In this document: one piece after another, positions 1 to 7,260 of the stretch
Position numbering within the stretch: position 1 is the stretch's first letter
Layout of the letters: each line of letters starts with the position of its first letter
Virus record (IMG/VR): IMGVR_UViG_3300047169_000105
Coordinates: 1-32,951 of that record
Length of the DNA: 32,951 nt
Direction: 5' to 3' (one strand)
Origin: a virus
Made by a program: the position numbers and the translations under genes
The notes under the pieces: generated by a model
Database searches by the model: none
Seen by the model: the letters and a program-made list of their open reading frames with translations, nothing else
Told to the model about the DNA's origin: nothing

Positions 1-1053
1 TTATTTCGCCGGCACGATCCGCTCGACCTTGCGCCGGTACACCCGCTTGGTGGTGGCCGCATCGGCGTGCGTGAGTAGCTGCTGGGCGCGGTCCAGCGTC
101 GGCGCGTCCGAGCCAACCTTGGCGCGCAAGTCGTGTTCGGTGAAACGCTCAACGCCGGGCGCGGCCTCGGCGATCCGGTCCTGAAACCGCTGCCAGATCG
201 ATTTCCAACCAGGCGCACGGCCAGTCGCCTCGTTCATGTAGCCAGCTCCGCGCCGGGTGCAGAACAGGAACGGGGACAGCGCCGGCCGCGCGTCCTTTGC
301 CTGGGCGACGGCGGCGCGAAGTTCCTCGGTCCAGGTGAAAACCACGGCCTTCGCCGTCGTCCCGGCCGTCTTTCCCGGCGTGACGTGGACGCCGTCGTCC
401 TTCAGGTCGCTAACCGTCAGGCGCAGAATGTCGCCCTGGCGCAGCCCGGTTGCCATCTTCAGGCGCAGATATGCCTGGACGACCGGCACCGCGTCGCCCT
501 TGCGCCGGCGCTTGATCGCCTGCGCCATCGCCAATTCCTCATCGGTCACGTAGCGCGTGCGCGGCGCCTCGCCGGCCAGCCGGACCTCACCCTTGAACGG
601 GTGGCGGTCAATTTCCCCCCATGACACCGCCGCCGTAAAGGCGGCCGACAGAACCTCGACTTCCCGGTGCGCGGCGACCTTTTTCGTCCGCTTTTCGACG
701 TACCGATAGACGTGCGATGGCTTGACCTCGCGGATCGGCATCGAACCGAATACTGGGCGCAGCTTGGCGATGGCTATCCGGTAGCCGGCCTGCGTCGTCA
801 CGGCCAGTTTTGACAGCGATTGGAGTTCGTACCGGTCCAGTAGGTCGCCAACCGTGCGCAAACCCCCCTTCGGGCTGTCCACGCGGGAAGCGTAGACGCG
901 AAACGCCTCGGGTAGGGACTTGCCCAGCCGGAACCATTGGCGGCCGTCCCATGCGGCCTTCTGGGCCGCCGGCACCCGGAAATAGTAGGCGCCGTGCTTC
1001 CTGGCCCAGTTGGCGGGGAGACCCTTGTTCTCGGCTTTGCGGGGCGGGCTCAT
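1..1053 (-). CDS. int: Phage integrase (tyrosine recombinase)
   Basis: This 350-residue tyrosine recombinase would catalyse site-specific integration and excision of the prophage. An N-terminal basic DNA-binding part is followed by a SAM-like core-binding domain (about 65-150) and the catalytic domain (about 165-345). The catalytic set is visible: Arg205 in ATGLRQGD, His307 and Arg310 in TEHDLR, His329 in LLTHADAATT and the nucleophile Tyr339. The start overlaps the DUF4224 gene stop by four bases, so the two are probably translationally coupled. The stop codon occupies the first three bases of the window, so the gene is complete. An attachment site would be expected just outside the left edge; none can be seen here. 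Confidence 0.95.
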   Translation of the reverse strand: MSPPRKAENKGLPANWARKHGAYYFRVPAAQKAAWDGRQWFRLGKSLPEAFRVYASRVDSPKGGLRTVGDLLDRYELQSLSKLAVTTQAGYRIAIAKLRPVFGSMPIREVKPSHVYRYVEKRTKKVAAHREVEVLSAAFTAAVSWGEIDRHPFKGEVRLAGEAPRTRYVTDEELAMAQAIKRRRKGDAVPVVQAYLRLKMATGLRQGDILRLTVSDLKDDGVHVTPGKTAGTTAKAVVFTWTEELRAAVAQAKDARPALSPFLFCTRRGAGYMNEATGRAPGWKSIWQRFQDRIAEAAPGVERFTEHDLRAKVGSDAPTLDRAQQLLTHADAATTKRVYRRKVERIVPAK

Positions 1054-1274
1054 GCCACGGCGGACCAGTTTGGCTCGGCAGGGCCGGAAATCCTACCATC
1101 TTGGGCCACGCCCATGACCTGCTCGACGTGCGCGCGCAGAACGGCAACCGAGCCGTCCGGGCGCACCTTGTGTTCGATCCCCATGGCGCGCAGAGCCCGG
1201 ACCTGGGCGCTCGGCATCTGGCGCCCGGTCAGCTCGCGCAGTTCATCCTTGGACAGGAACAATTTTCGCCTCAA
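1050..1274 (-). CDS. DUF4224 small protein next to integrase
   Basis: This 74-residue protein has the N-terminal pattern LSKDELRELTGRQMPSAQVRALRAMGI, which matches the DUF4224 family commonly encoded directly upstream of phage integrases. The segment looks like a small helix-turn-helix, so a role in excision or in controlling int (an excisionase-like job) is plausible, but this is inferred from position. It overlaps int by four bases. Family assignment is good; function is not established. Confidence 0.75.
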   Translation of the reverse strand: MRRKLFLSKDELRELTGRQMPSAQVRALRAMGIEHKVRPDGSVAVLRAHVEQVMGVAQDGRISGPAEPNWSAVA

Positions 1275-1428
1275 ATCCGTTACCCATGCACCAGAACCGC
1301 CAGACGTGGCCGGCCGGGAAATCCACGCCGGCCTTCGGATCGACGGTGATCTGTCGCACAGTGCCGGCGTCGTTCCATGCCTTCGTGCATTGCCGACCGA
1401 CGCACCAGAGGCAGGTTTCGCATTTCAT
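1243..1428 (-). CDS. Small Cys-rich phage protein
   Basis: This 61-residue protein begins MKCETCLWCVGRQC, with Cys3, Cys6, Cys9 and Cys14 and a further Cys near residue 49, suggesting a metal-binding knuckle. I chose the ATG at 1426-1428 because it forms an ATGA overlap with the stop of the upstream gene. An upstream GTG at 1494 with a GAGGG ribosome site would give an 83-residue form overlapping that gene by about 70 bases and cannot be excluded. The 3' end overlaps the DUF4224 gene. No function is recognised. Confidence 0.65.
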   Translation of the reverse strand: MKCETCLWCVGRQCTKAWNDAGTVRQITVDPKAGVDFPAGHVWRFWCMGNGFEAKIVPVQG

Positions 1429-1823
1429 GGCAATAGGTGCCGCTCTGCCCATTGGCGCATGCGCTTCCATCGATGCTCGGGCGTTTCTTTCCACGGTCCG
1501 CCCTCATCGTTTTCGTACATGATTTCCTTCGCCATGGCCTCGGCCAAGCTGAACGCGTCTGCGACGGTTTCCGGTTCGTCTGGGTCCAGCATGGAAAGGT
1601 TCATGCCGCGCGCAACACCCACGGCACCGAGCGCGCAGACATCGCCTTCGGCGTCGCGCAGGTCGTCCGGCACAAGGCGCTTTTCCGGCATCGCATCGAG
1701 CGCCACGATTAGCTCACGCAAAAACGCCTGCCCGCGCTTGCCGCGCAGTGCGCTTTTCACTGCGCCGCGCCAGCGGATAAAGTCCCACTGGTCAAGGTCG
1801 TCGCTGTAAGCGGCCCGGCTCAT
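1425..1823 (-). CDS. Conserved phage protein of unknown function
   Basis: This 132-residue acidic protein carries a pattern I recognise from many proteobacterial prophages: an N-terminal SDD-QWDFIRWRGAV segment, then RGKRGQAFLREL, a CALGAVG core and a C-terminal EIMYENDEGGPWKETPE-RW stretch. It is predicted to be soluble and largely helical. The function of the family is unknown to me. It is coupled on both sides: its ATG overlaps the TGA of the amber-interrupted ORF upstream, and its TGA overlaps the next ATG. Confidence 0.8.
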   Translation of the reverse strand: MSRAAYSDDLDQWDFIRWRGAVKSALRGKRGQAFLRELIVALDAMPEKRLVPDDLRDAEGDVCALGAVGVARGMNLSMLDPDEPETVADAFSLAEAMAKEIMYENDEGGPWKETPEHRWKRMRQWAERHLLP

Positions 1824-2032
1824 GCTGTAGTCCCTTCGTCGTCAACCCAATAACTCAATTCTTCGTCCACCTGTTCCTCCGGCGTCCAGAAATCCAATTC
1901 GCCGGCGCCACAGACCGCGTCCTACGTCGCTTCGACGGCTGCCTGGATGTCAGCTTCCTGCAGGTCGGGGAGGCGCTTGCGAAACTGCGCGGCGGCGCGC
2001 GCTTTCCATTCCGCATCTGTCGTCCGATGCAT
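1820..2032 (-). pseudogene. Small coupled phage gene split by in-frame amber codon
   Basis: From an ATG at 2030-2032, sharing a base with the TGA of the cupin-like gene, the frame runs for 36 residues (starting MHRTTDAEWKARAAAQFRKR) to a TAG at 1922-1924. The same frame then continues without another stop for 33 codons (ending DEELSYWVDDEGTTA) to a TGA that overlaps the next gene's ATG. The whole 71-codon unit has perfect stop/start coupling at both ends and one protein-like composition throughout. It therefore looks like a roughly 70-residue gene interrupted by one nonsense mutation. Alternatives are a genuine 36-residue product or amber suppression. Confidence 0.65.
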
Positions 2033-2475
2033 CAATCGCACCCTTTCATCTTGTCCGCCTCACCGCTCTTGATGTATTCAAACCAGGGGATGAACTGGCC
2101 CTCGTGCCAAAAGCCCCATTCGCGCACCTGGCGCAGCACCAGCACCAAGGTCCAGCACGTACCCCAAGGCGTCGTCAGCCTGTGGATGTGCGACGGCGGG
2201 AACGTGCGCAGCCACGGCGCCCGGTATACGGTGAAGCCGGCCGGTGTTTCCTCGAGATACGCGCCCCAAAGCCCAATGCTGATGAACCGTTTCGGGTGGT
2301 CGTGCAGGTCTCGCGTCCAATCGTCGCCGACGAACTTATGGATGTAGAGATTTCCCCATCGCGTGCGAAGCACGGTCCAACGGTAGAGGTAAGTCGGGCA
2401 CCTGTGCCGGCCGTTGATTTCTTCAGGGGCTCCAAATAGGCGCGTCAGGATTGCGCTCACGCCTTCCACTTCCAT
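2032..2475 (-). CDS. Cupin-like phage protein
   Basis: This 147-residue protein contains LHDHPKRFISIGLWGAYLEE followed about 30 residues later by PPSHIHRL. This two-part His pattern is typical of the metal-binding motifs of small cupin folds. Its substrate and reaction are unknown. The ATG at 2473-2475 is preferred because an AGGA ribosome site lies eight bases upstream; a TTG at 2508 would add eleven residues. The gene is followed by the amber-interrupted ORF with TGATG coupling. The cupin call rests on motif spacing only. Confidence 0.7.
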   Translation of the reverse strand: MEVEGVSAILTRLFGAPEEINGRHRCPTYLYRWTVLRTRWGNLYIHKFVGDDWTRDLHDHPKRFISIGLWGAYLEETPAGFTVYRAPWLRTFPPSHIHRLTTPWGTCWTLVLVLRQVREWGFWHEGQFIPWFEYIKSGEADKMKGCD

Positions 2476-2517
2476 GCGAACAATCCTGCAGCGATTTGTT
2501 GAAACCAATTCCGCCGA

Positions 2518-2706
2518 CTACTCATGACATATCTTTTGTTTTGGGTTATCGGCCACCGGTTCACAAACCATGTACGTTGGCCTTGGTTTATTCGACTCCA
2601 CACGCATCCGATTCGTATCAACTACGAAGAAAATTGTCATGGAAGAAAATACTATGGTCGTCAAGCCGAGGAGTACCTGTACCACCCAATGCGATTTCAA
2701 GGTCAT
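2518..2706 (-). CDS. Small single-pass membrane protein
   Basis: This 62-residue protein has one hydrophobic helix (about residues 6-28, from HWVVQVLLGLTTIVF to FFVV), followed by a short polar tail with two Cys residues near the C-terminus. The ATG at 2704-2706 forms an ATGA overlap with the stop of the coiled-coil gene upstream, which fixes the start. No family is recognised. Its place far from a lysis cassette and inside the early operon argues against a holin role. Confidence 0.65.
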   Translation of the reverse strand: MTLKSHWVVQVLLGLTTIVFSSMTIFFVVDTNRMRVESNKPRPTYMVCEPVADNPKQKICHE

Positions 2707-3224
2707 TTCGTATTCCCCTTCCATGCGGCCAGTTGGGCGTCGATGCGAGCGCGCCATGAACCAGGGGCGGATGGTTGAAAGTAAATTGGCGGCTCTCCCA
2801 TCCACTCCCGCGCCTCTTCCAGCAGCCCCGCCATTGCTGCGGCTTGGGATTCCGCCTTGTTGCAATTTTCAAGTTCATGCTCATACAGCCCGGCCCACTT
2901 TGCCCATTGCGCCTTGGCTTCAGTTAGTTCGGCCTGTAGTGCTGCGGCTTGGGATTGGGCGACTTCGGCACGTTCTTGTTGCACTGAATGCGCAACGGCC
3001 ATTTCTTGATACGACATCTTGTGCTGCTCAATTCGGTCCTTGAGGGTGGCGTTCTCCGCTTTCAGCGTGGCGATGCACTGGTCCATTTCCATGACGCCAA
3101 GGCAAAGAATTCGCAAGCCGGTTTGAGTGACAGATTGCGCAAAGTCCTCTAGCAAATTGAGGGAAAGGTTCACTGCATCTGCTCGGAGGTTTGGCAGCAG
3201 TTCTTCCTGCGTGGTGTCGTTCAT
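2703..3224 (-). CDS. Coiled-coil phage early protein
   Basis: This 173-residue protein has a long heptad-rich region (about 45-135, with ATLKAENATLKDRIEQ and QERAEVAQSQAAALQAEL) and a short C-terminal globular part ending in WRARIDAQLAAWKGNTK. It resembles the Ead/Ea22-type accessory proteins of lambdoid left operons in layout only. The start at 3222-3224 has a GGGGGA ribosome site five to six bases upstream, and the preceding 51-residue gene stops just before it. The function is unknown. Confidence 0.7.
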   Translation of the reverse strand: MNDTTQEELLPNLRADAVNLSLNLLEDFAQSVTQTGLRILCLGVMEMDQCIATLKAENATLKDRIEQHKMSYQEMAVAHSVQQERAEVAQSQAAALQAELTEAKAQWAKWAGLYEHELENCNKAESQAAAMAGLLEEAREWMGEPPIYFQPSAPGSWRARIDAQLAAWKGNTK

Positions 3225-3225
3225 A

Positions 3226-3381
3226 TCAGTCCCCCAAAATTCCAACATCGTGCAAGACTTCCCGCACAATCTCCCGCACGCGCCGCTCGGTAAGAGGTGC
3301 TGACATTGCAGATTGCAGCCTCTCGTTTTCCTCTTTCAGCGTGGCGATGCAGTCAATCGGGTCAATGTACCCGCCAGTCAT
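3226..3381 (-). CDS. 51-residue phage protein
   Basis: A short ORF encodes MTGGYIDPIDCIATLKEENE, then a basic helical tail ending VLHDVGILGD. Its ATG at 3379-3381 overlaps the XF1762 gene stop in ATGA fashion, and its stop falls one base before the next gene's start, so it fits the coupled operon exactly. The segment CIATLKEENERLQ mirrors CIATLKAENATLK in the next gene, suggesting that the two share a duplicated coiled-coil module. The function is unknown. Confidence 0.65.
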   Translation of the reverse strand: MTGGYIDPIDCIATLKEENERLQSAMSAPLTERRVREIVREVLHDVGILGD

Positions 3382-3824
3382 GTGGCCTCCCAAAGTAGTT
3401 TCTGTCCTTGCAGCAATTCGGCGGTATCAACGCGCGGTCTGCTCGGCACGTTCCAATTCCCCCCACCGCGCTCCCCGATCAATTTCCAGCCAGCTGCGCG
3501 AACGCTTGCGCCCCCCTCTTGCGGCAGTGTGTATGTAATCAGCCGCGTGTACCCCAATGCCTTTGCCGCACGCCACGCAGCCCCGTAGAGCATTGAGCAA
3601 GCGTTCTTTGCCCCGTCTGTGCATACGCGGTTTACTTCCAGCGTGTAGCCCGTATCGCTCATCCTGGCGACTGGCCTGCCAACCATAGCCACCCCGCGCA
3701 CCTTGTCAGTCTCATCAGAAACTGCAATGCAGAACTTGCAGCCGGGTATTGCTTTGTGGTGACGGTGATAGGTCGCCACGAAAGCATTGGCTTCGGCAAA
3801 GTCAATCGGCGTTACGCGTAGCAT
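3378..3824 (-). CDS. XF1762-family protein (GNAT-like)
   Basis: This 148-residue protein matches the phage XF1762 family in the features I recognise: an N-terminal ATYHRHHKAIPGCKFCIAV, then VRGVAMVGRPVARM, LEVNRVCTDGAKNACSMLYGAAWRAAKALGY and a C-terminal GG-rich loop with NWNVPSRPR. The central region resembles an acetyltransferase (GNAT) fold, but neither substrate nor activity is known. The ATG at 3822-3824 overlaps the upstream gene by 23 bases. The next gene overlaps it by four bases. Confidence 0.8.
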   Translation of the reverse strand: MLRVTPIDFAEANAFVATYHRHHKAIPGCKFCIAVSDETDKVRGVAMVGRPVARMSDTGYTLEVNRVCTDGAKNACSMLYGAAWRAAKALGYTRLITYTLPQEGGASVRAAGWKLIGERGGGNWNVPSRPRVDTAELLQGQKLLWEAT

Positions 3825-4227
3825 CGGCTTTGTCCCGCTGTATAGCGGCGTCAGCAAGGGCGGCTTCGGCTTTCTCGGCGCGTTCGTAATGGAATTGACG
3901 CCCCATGATGGCTTGCGTGAGATGTTCTTCCAATTCCGCAATCCTCCTATCCCGCACGTCATCCGAAGTGGCGCCGGGAGCTTGTGGTTGGGGAGCGGCG
4001 TAAAGCGCAATAGTTTGTGGAGCCGGTGCCTTCCACTCAGCACGCCCAAAATCAGGCTTTTCAAAGCTAACTGAATTGCCCCACGGAGCAACGACCATCC
4101 ACGCCACCGGCTCTTGCGGTGCTGCGCATTGATAGCAGTGATCCGCTGCCCATACGCCGTGCTTGCAACGCTCTTGCGGGGATGCTTGGGGGATACGCAG
4201 GGCTTCGTCGCGTTGATCTGTGGTCAT
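3802..4227 (-). CDS. Ea22-like phage early protein
   Basis: This 141-residue protein carries the pattern CKHGVWAADHCYQC, then PVAWMVV, a charged loop and IALYAAPQPQAP, followed by a predicted coiled coil (DRRIAELEEHLTQ onward). The PVAW...LYAAPQ block is a recurring module of accessory proteins in the left operons of proteobacterial prophages (Ead/Ea22-like). The two CxxC-like pairs near the N-terminus may bind zinc. It starts at 4225-4227, two bases after the upstream stop. The function is unknown. Confidence 0.7.
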   Translation of the reverse strand: MTTDQRDEALRIPQASPQERCKHGVWAADHCYQCAAPQEPVAWMVVAPWGNSVSFEKPDFGRAEWKAPAPQTIALYAAPQPQAPGATSDDVRDRRIAELEEHLTQAIMGRQFHYERAEKAEAALADAAIQRDKADATRNAD

Positions 4228-4229
4228 GA

Positions 4230-4583
4230 CTAGTCCTGCGCCCGACGCCAACCTTCCGGGGTGTATTCGCGCTGGCGGCGCACTTCGAAAATACCGGCAG
4301 GAATCTTGATCGTTTCGTGCGTATCCCATCCGCGCAGGTGTTCCAGCAACGCTTCCGTTGCATCGGTGGCCTCGATAACCTCGAGGTAGGAAACGAACGG
4401 ATCTTCGCTGTCGTATAGCCGCACGTTGGGGCGCTCTGCGATGACATGATTGTGTCCGGTTTCAGAATGGGCAACCACGAACACGCCGTTTTCGGCGGTT
4501 GCCGGCTTCACGCCAGCGGGCAGCCTGTCAATCCGGCGAAGCATCACGTCACCTTGAGCGGCACAGTTTTGAAACGTTTTCAT
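4230..4583 (-). CDS. Conserved phage protein (HSETGHNH motif)
   Basis: This 117-residue protein begins MKTFQNCAAQGDVMLRRIDRLPAGV and contains AHSETGHNHVI and a C-terminal VRRQREYTPEGWRRAQD. I have a general memory of this family in Pseudomonas and Burkholderia phages, with no known function. The clustered His/Glu residues could bind a metal. The start is supported by a strong AGGAG ribosome site seven bases upstream of the ATG at 4581-4583. It lies 13 bases downstream of the DUF6745-like gene. Confidence 0.7.
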   Translation of the reverse strand: MKTFQNCAAQGDVMLRRIDRLPAGVKPATAENGVFVVAHSETGHNHVIAERPNVRLYDSEDPFVSYLEVIEATDATEALLEHLRGWDTHETIKIPAGIFEVRRQREYTPEGWRRAQD

Positions 4584-4596
4584 TTGAATCTCCTGG

Positions 4597-5922
4597 TTAA
4601 GTACGCACTTCGGGGTGGAACTGGGTTGCATCTAGGCCAAACGTCCAGGCGTTTGCCTGCAATGCAGTTTTCATTTCCTTCGGTACTGGTATTGCAAACT
4701 CGCGCTGGGTGGCGCACATCACGCGCAAAAACTTTTCCTTGCCTGAGCCGGGAAGGTTGACCTCCACCAAAGTACCGATCTGCGGAGCATCAACGTCGAT
4801 GACCTTGGCCTTGAGTTCCTTGAGGATTCTTGCCCACCCAACGATTTCGCAAGCGGCGCGACGCTGCTCGATGTTCTCCCAAGTAAGCGCCGTCTTGGCG
4901 GACAATTCCGACTTGCGCTCGATCCACTCGGCGGGGATTCGCACCCCATGCCAGTGATAAAGCGCCCATCCGTCGCGCCATAGATGCGACGGGCCGTCCT
5001 CACAGTGCGGCCTGTTTTGCTCGTCCTTCTTCAACACCACCGGAAAGTCCGAAACCAAACAAAATTCCTCGTGCATGACGCGAAACCCTCCCTCTCGCGC
5101 GGCGGCCTCGTAAAATGCGAAAGCCTCATGCTCTTTTAACCGCAGCCCAAGAACATCTCTAAAAGCCGTCAAGTACGAGCACCAGGCCGCCCACATATTC
5201 CCGCCTTGATAGGCGCCATACCATCGGCGCGCACACTTAATTCCGCCAATCCCTGCCAAGGCCATGCAGGCGTCCGCTGCGTTTTTCTCGGGGTCACCGT
5301 CAGGCGCGTACGTGGCTGCGTACGTGGCTGCTATCGTGGCTGCGTCCGTGGCTGCTCTCGTGGCTGCTCTGGTGGCTGCGTCCGTGGCTGCTATCGTGGC
5401 TGCTCTCGTGGCTGCTATCGTGGCTGCTCTGGTGGCTGCGTTCGTGGCTGCGTCCGTGGCTGCGTCCGTGGCTGCGTACGTGGCTGCGTACGTGGCTGCG
5501 TACGTGGCTGCGTCCGTGGCTAAGTCCGTGGCTGCGTACGTGGCTGCGCTCGTGGCTAATTCCGTGGCTGCGTACGTGGCTGCGTCCGTGGCTGCGTACG
5601 TGGCTGCGCTTTCACCATTTTTCCTGCAATGCCAAATCCACGCCGAAGCGCCGTAAGCAAAAGCCATGACAAGCGGGGAGGGAACTATTACGACCAGTGG
5701 CTCTTTCAACCCCGCAGCAGTGTAAATTCCCTTGATTGCCGGAACGATCTTGGAAGGATCAATCGGATCGGTTCGCATCGCAACGCCAATCCACTCTTTT
5801 GCAACGGCGTCCATGCGCAACTTTTCTTCTGCGGTTATGCCGCCAGTTGCCTTGCTTGGGGTGCGAATGATTTTCATGCTAATTTTTTCCTTGTCGCTTG
5901 GGGTATTGATGAAATCAATCAT
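4597..5922 (-). CDS. DUF6745-like protein with 25 tandem AATx repeats
   Basis: The 441-residue product has three parts. Residues 1-105 form an N-terminal domain (SKATGGITAEEKLRMDAVAKEW, then VVIVPSPLVMAFAYG). Residues 106-205 are 25 consecutive tetrapeptides, mostly AATx, where x is Tyr, Asp, Ile, Arg or Asn. The rest is a C-terminal domain with CEDGPSHLWRDGWALYHWHGVRIP (about 307-330) and ENIEQRRAACEIVGW, resembling DUF6745. Function is unknown. The ATG at 5922 has an AAGGGA site. An internal ATG at 5877, beginning MKIIRTPSK with AAGGA upstream, is an alternative start. The repeat region is far more regular than the rest and likely changes length. Confidence 0.75.
   Translation of the reverse strand: MIDFINTPSDKEKISMKIIRTPSKATGGITAEEKLRMDAVAKEWIGVAMRTDPIDPSKIVPAIKGIYTAAGLKEPLVVIVPSPLVMAFAYGASAWIWHCRKNGESAATYAATDAATYAATELATSAATYAATDLATDAATYAATYAATYAATDAATDAATNAATRAATIAATRAATIAATDAATRAATRAATDAATIAATYAATYAPDGDPEKNAADACMALAGIGGIKCARRWYGAYQGGNMWAAWCSYLTAFRDVLGLRLKEHEAFAFYEAAAREGGFRVMHEEFCLVSDFPVVLKKDEQNRPHCEDGPSHLWRDGWALYHWHGVRIPAEWIERKSELSAKTALTWENIEQRRAACEIVGWARILKELKAKVIDVDAPQIGTLVEVNLPGSGKEKFLRVMCATQREFAIPVPKEMKTALQANAWTFGLDATQFHPEVRT
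5306..5605 (-). repeat. 25 x 12-bp in-frame minisatellite
   Basis: Reading the + strand, 25 units of 12 bp follow one another without a break. Each unit ends in the constant GTGGCT and has a variable core, for example GCGTACGTGGCT, GCTATCGTGGCT, GCGTCCGTGGCT or GCTCTCGTGGCT. The period is a multiple of three, so copy-number change keeps the DUF6745-like gene in frame. Variation is concentrated in the codon for the fourth residue of each AATx unit, while the Ala-Ala-Thr codons are nearly constant. Confidence 0.95.
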
Positions 5923-5969
5923 TTACCATCCCTTAGCGGGTGGCAACCAAAATCAGTGTTGGTCTGTGG

Positions 5970-6344
5970 TCATGCAAGCTCCTTTCTCGCCTCGCACACC
6001 GCGACAACAGCGCGGCAGTCGTCAACGTCAAACATTCCAATGTGAGTATTCGCCGGCGAGATGCCCAACTGTTCTGAAAGCCATGCGTAGGCTTCCTTGC
6101 GGGCCATCTCCTTCGATTTCCAAATCGGATCGAAGGCGGCGTGTGCTTTGATCTTTTCCCGGCGCAGCTCGGAGTTCGCAAGCCGACCGAGCGGTTTTTC
6201 GGTCCCGGTATGACATCCGACGTAGGCTTCGCACGGCGCGCAATGCCAGAATCTTTTGTGAAACAGATCGGGGCGATGCGGGTAAACCACGGACCCGGTG
6301 ACGAGCCGCGCGTCGCGGTGGCAGTAGGGGCAAGTAACTTTCAC
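5970..6344 (-). CDS. DUF3268-type zinc-finger phage protein
   Basis: This 124-residue protein opens with KVTCPYCHRDARLVTGSVVYPHRPDLFHKRFWHCAPCEAYVGCH, giving a CPYC knuckle and a CAPC...C second half. This is the zinc-ribbon pattern of the DUF3268 family. A helical region follows (RREKIKAHAAFDPIWKSKEMARKEAYAWLSEQLGI), then a short C-terminal domain. The start is a GTG at 6342-6344 that forms a GTGA overlap with the J-domain gene and has an AAGGAG site six bases upstream. A nucleic-acid-binding role is likely but unproven. Confidence 0.8.
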   Translation of the reverse strand: MKVTCPYCHRDARLVTGSVVYPHRPDLFHKRFWHCAPCEAYVGCHTGTEKPLGRLANSELRREKIKAHAAFDPIWKSKEMARKEAYAWLSEQLGISPANTHIGMFDVDDCRAVVAVCEARKELA

Positions 6345-6964
6345 GCCAGCTCCTTCTGCGCCTGCTCCCAGGCTGCATTGATCTCGGCCATGCGCTCGGC
6401 GCTGCCACCTCTGTCGGGATGGTGCTCGGCGGCCGCGCGGCGATACCTGTTGCGCACGAAGTCCAGGTCTTTCCAATTGGCCGGGACATCCAGGATTTCA
6501 CGCCACGTTTTTTTGGCGGCGGGCGCCGGCAATGCGGTGAATCCTGTGAAAGCCCGATCAAGGATCGCAGCGCCTCCATGGCGTTCGATGGCGCGCATAG
6601 CTTCAAGCGTGGCCGCGATTGCGGCTAGGTTGCCGGCCACCGTGTCGTAGCTGTCTATCGCCATGCAGCGCCGGCCGTCGCTGTTTTTGATCTGCCAGTA
6701 CACCGCGGCTCCTGGGTCGCTGGGCTCGGCCAGATTCGAACGCGGCAGGCCGTCCAATCGTGTTGGCACGTTCGTCGAAATGACGACCTCCCAGTCGCCG
6801 ATGCCCATGCGCTCAAGTTCGTTCATCACGCGCTGAACGCCTTCAAATACCGAAACCGGATTGCGGTTGCGGCTGAACTTGGAGCGCAGCCGTGCGTTCG
6901 CAGGCGTGCGTTTCCAGCCTGTAGGCCAGAGCAGCGGATATCGGGGTATGGATTCCTGGGTCAT
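6341..6964 (-). CDS. J-domain (DnaJ-like) phage protein
   Basis: The last 60 residues of this 207-residue protein form a J-domain: TWREILDVPANWKDLDFVRNRYRRAAAEHHPDRGGSAERMAEINAAWEQA, with the HPD tripeptide at 182-184 that stimulates Hsp70 ATPase. The N-terminal 140 residues begin RYPLLWPTGWKRTP and resemble a conserved part found in other phage J-proteins. The protein could recruit host DnaK to phage replication or assembly complexes. It overlaps the DUF3268 gene by four bases. Confidence 0.85.
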   Translation of the reverse strand: MTQESIPRYPLLWPTGWKRTPANARLRSKFSRNRNPVSVFEGVQRVMNELERMGIGDWEVVISTNVPTRLDGLPRSNLAEPSDPGAAVYWQIKNSDGRRCMAIDSYDTVAGNLAAIAATLEAMRAIERHGGAAILDRAFTGFTALPAPAAKKTWREILDVPANWKDLDFVRNRYRRAAAEHHPDRGGSAERMAEINAAWEQAQKELA

Positions 6965-6985
6965 GCCGTTGTCCCGTGAATTCGA

Positions 6986-7231
6986 TTAGGCCGCTGCCCG
7001 CTCTTCGATCTTCTGATACTGGTACTTCCACTTGATGTTCGCGGCGTGATACGCGCCGACCGAATCTGCCGTGCGAAGCGCTTCAAAAACGCCCGGAGGG
7101 ACATTCGTGTAGTGATAGAGCGCGCCCGGTCCCACTTTCGCGGTGAAGCGCACCGCGAGCGTTTGGGTGAGGGCGTCGTACCCGATGCCGTCAATCTGAC
7201 TGCTGGATACTTTTTGCATTGGGATTTCCAT
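6986..7231 (-). CDS. KTSC-domain protein
   Basis: This 81-residue protein matches the KTSC domain along its length: VSSSQIDGIGYDALTQTLAVRFT, then ALYHYTNVPPGVFEALRTADSVGAYHAANIK. KTSC proteins are small and common in phages and bacteria and have been linked to RNA binding, but the role here is unknown. An AAAGGA ribosome site lies six bases upstream of the ATG at 7229-7231. The gene sits just downstream of the period-5 GC-rich array. Confidence 0.85.
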   Translation of the reverse strand: MEIPMQKVSSSQIDGIGYDALTQTLAVRFTAKVGPGALYHYTNVPPGVFEALRTADSVGAYHAANIKWKYQYQKIEERAAA

Positions 7232-7260
7232 TTGAGGTTCCTTTGTTGTTTGAAAAAGAC

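Noticed and set aside
1-60. Attachment site at the left edge
   Set aside because: The integrase stop codon is at the edge; no repeat partner or tRNA end is visible in the window.
1243-1494. Longer GTG start for the Cys-rich gene, with a GAGGG site
   Set aside because: It gives a 70-base overlap with the upstream gene; the ATG at 1428 fits the four-base coupling of its neighbours. Kept as an alternative in the entry.
5306-5605. CRISPR-like array
   Set aside because: Units are 12 bp with no spacers and lie in a coding frame, with no cas genes.
5206-5656. Plus-strand ORFs through the 12-bp repeats (VAAY/VAAS and GCVRGC repeats)
   Set aside because: They are mirror readings of the minisatellite with no ribosome site; the minus-strand frame has real domains on both sides.
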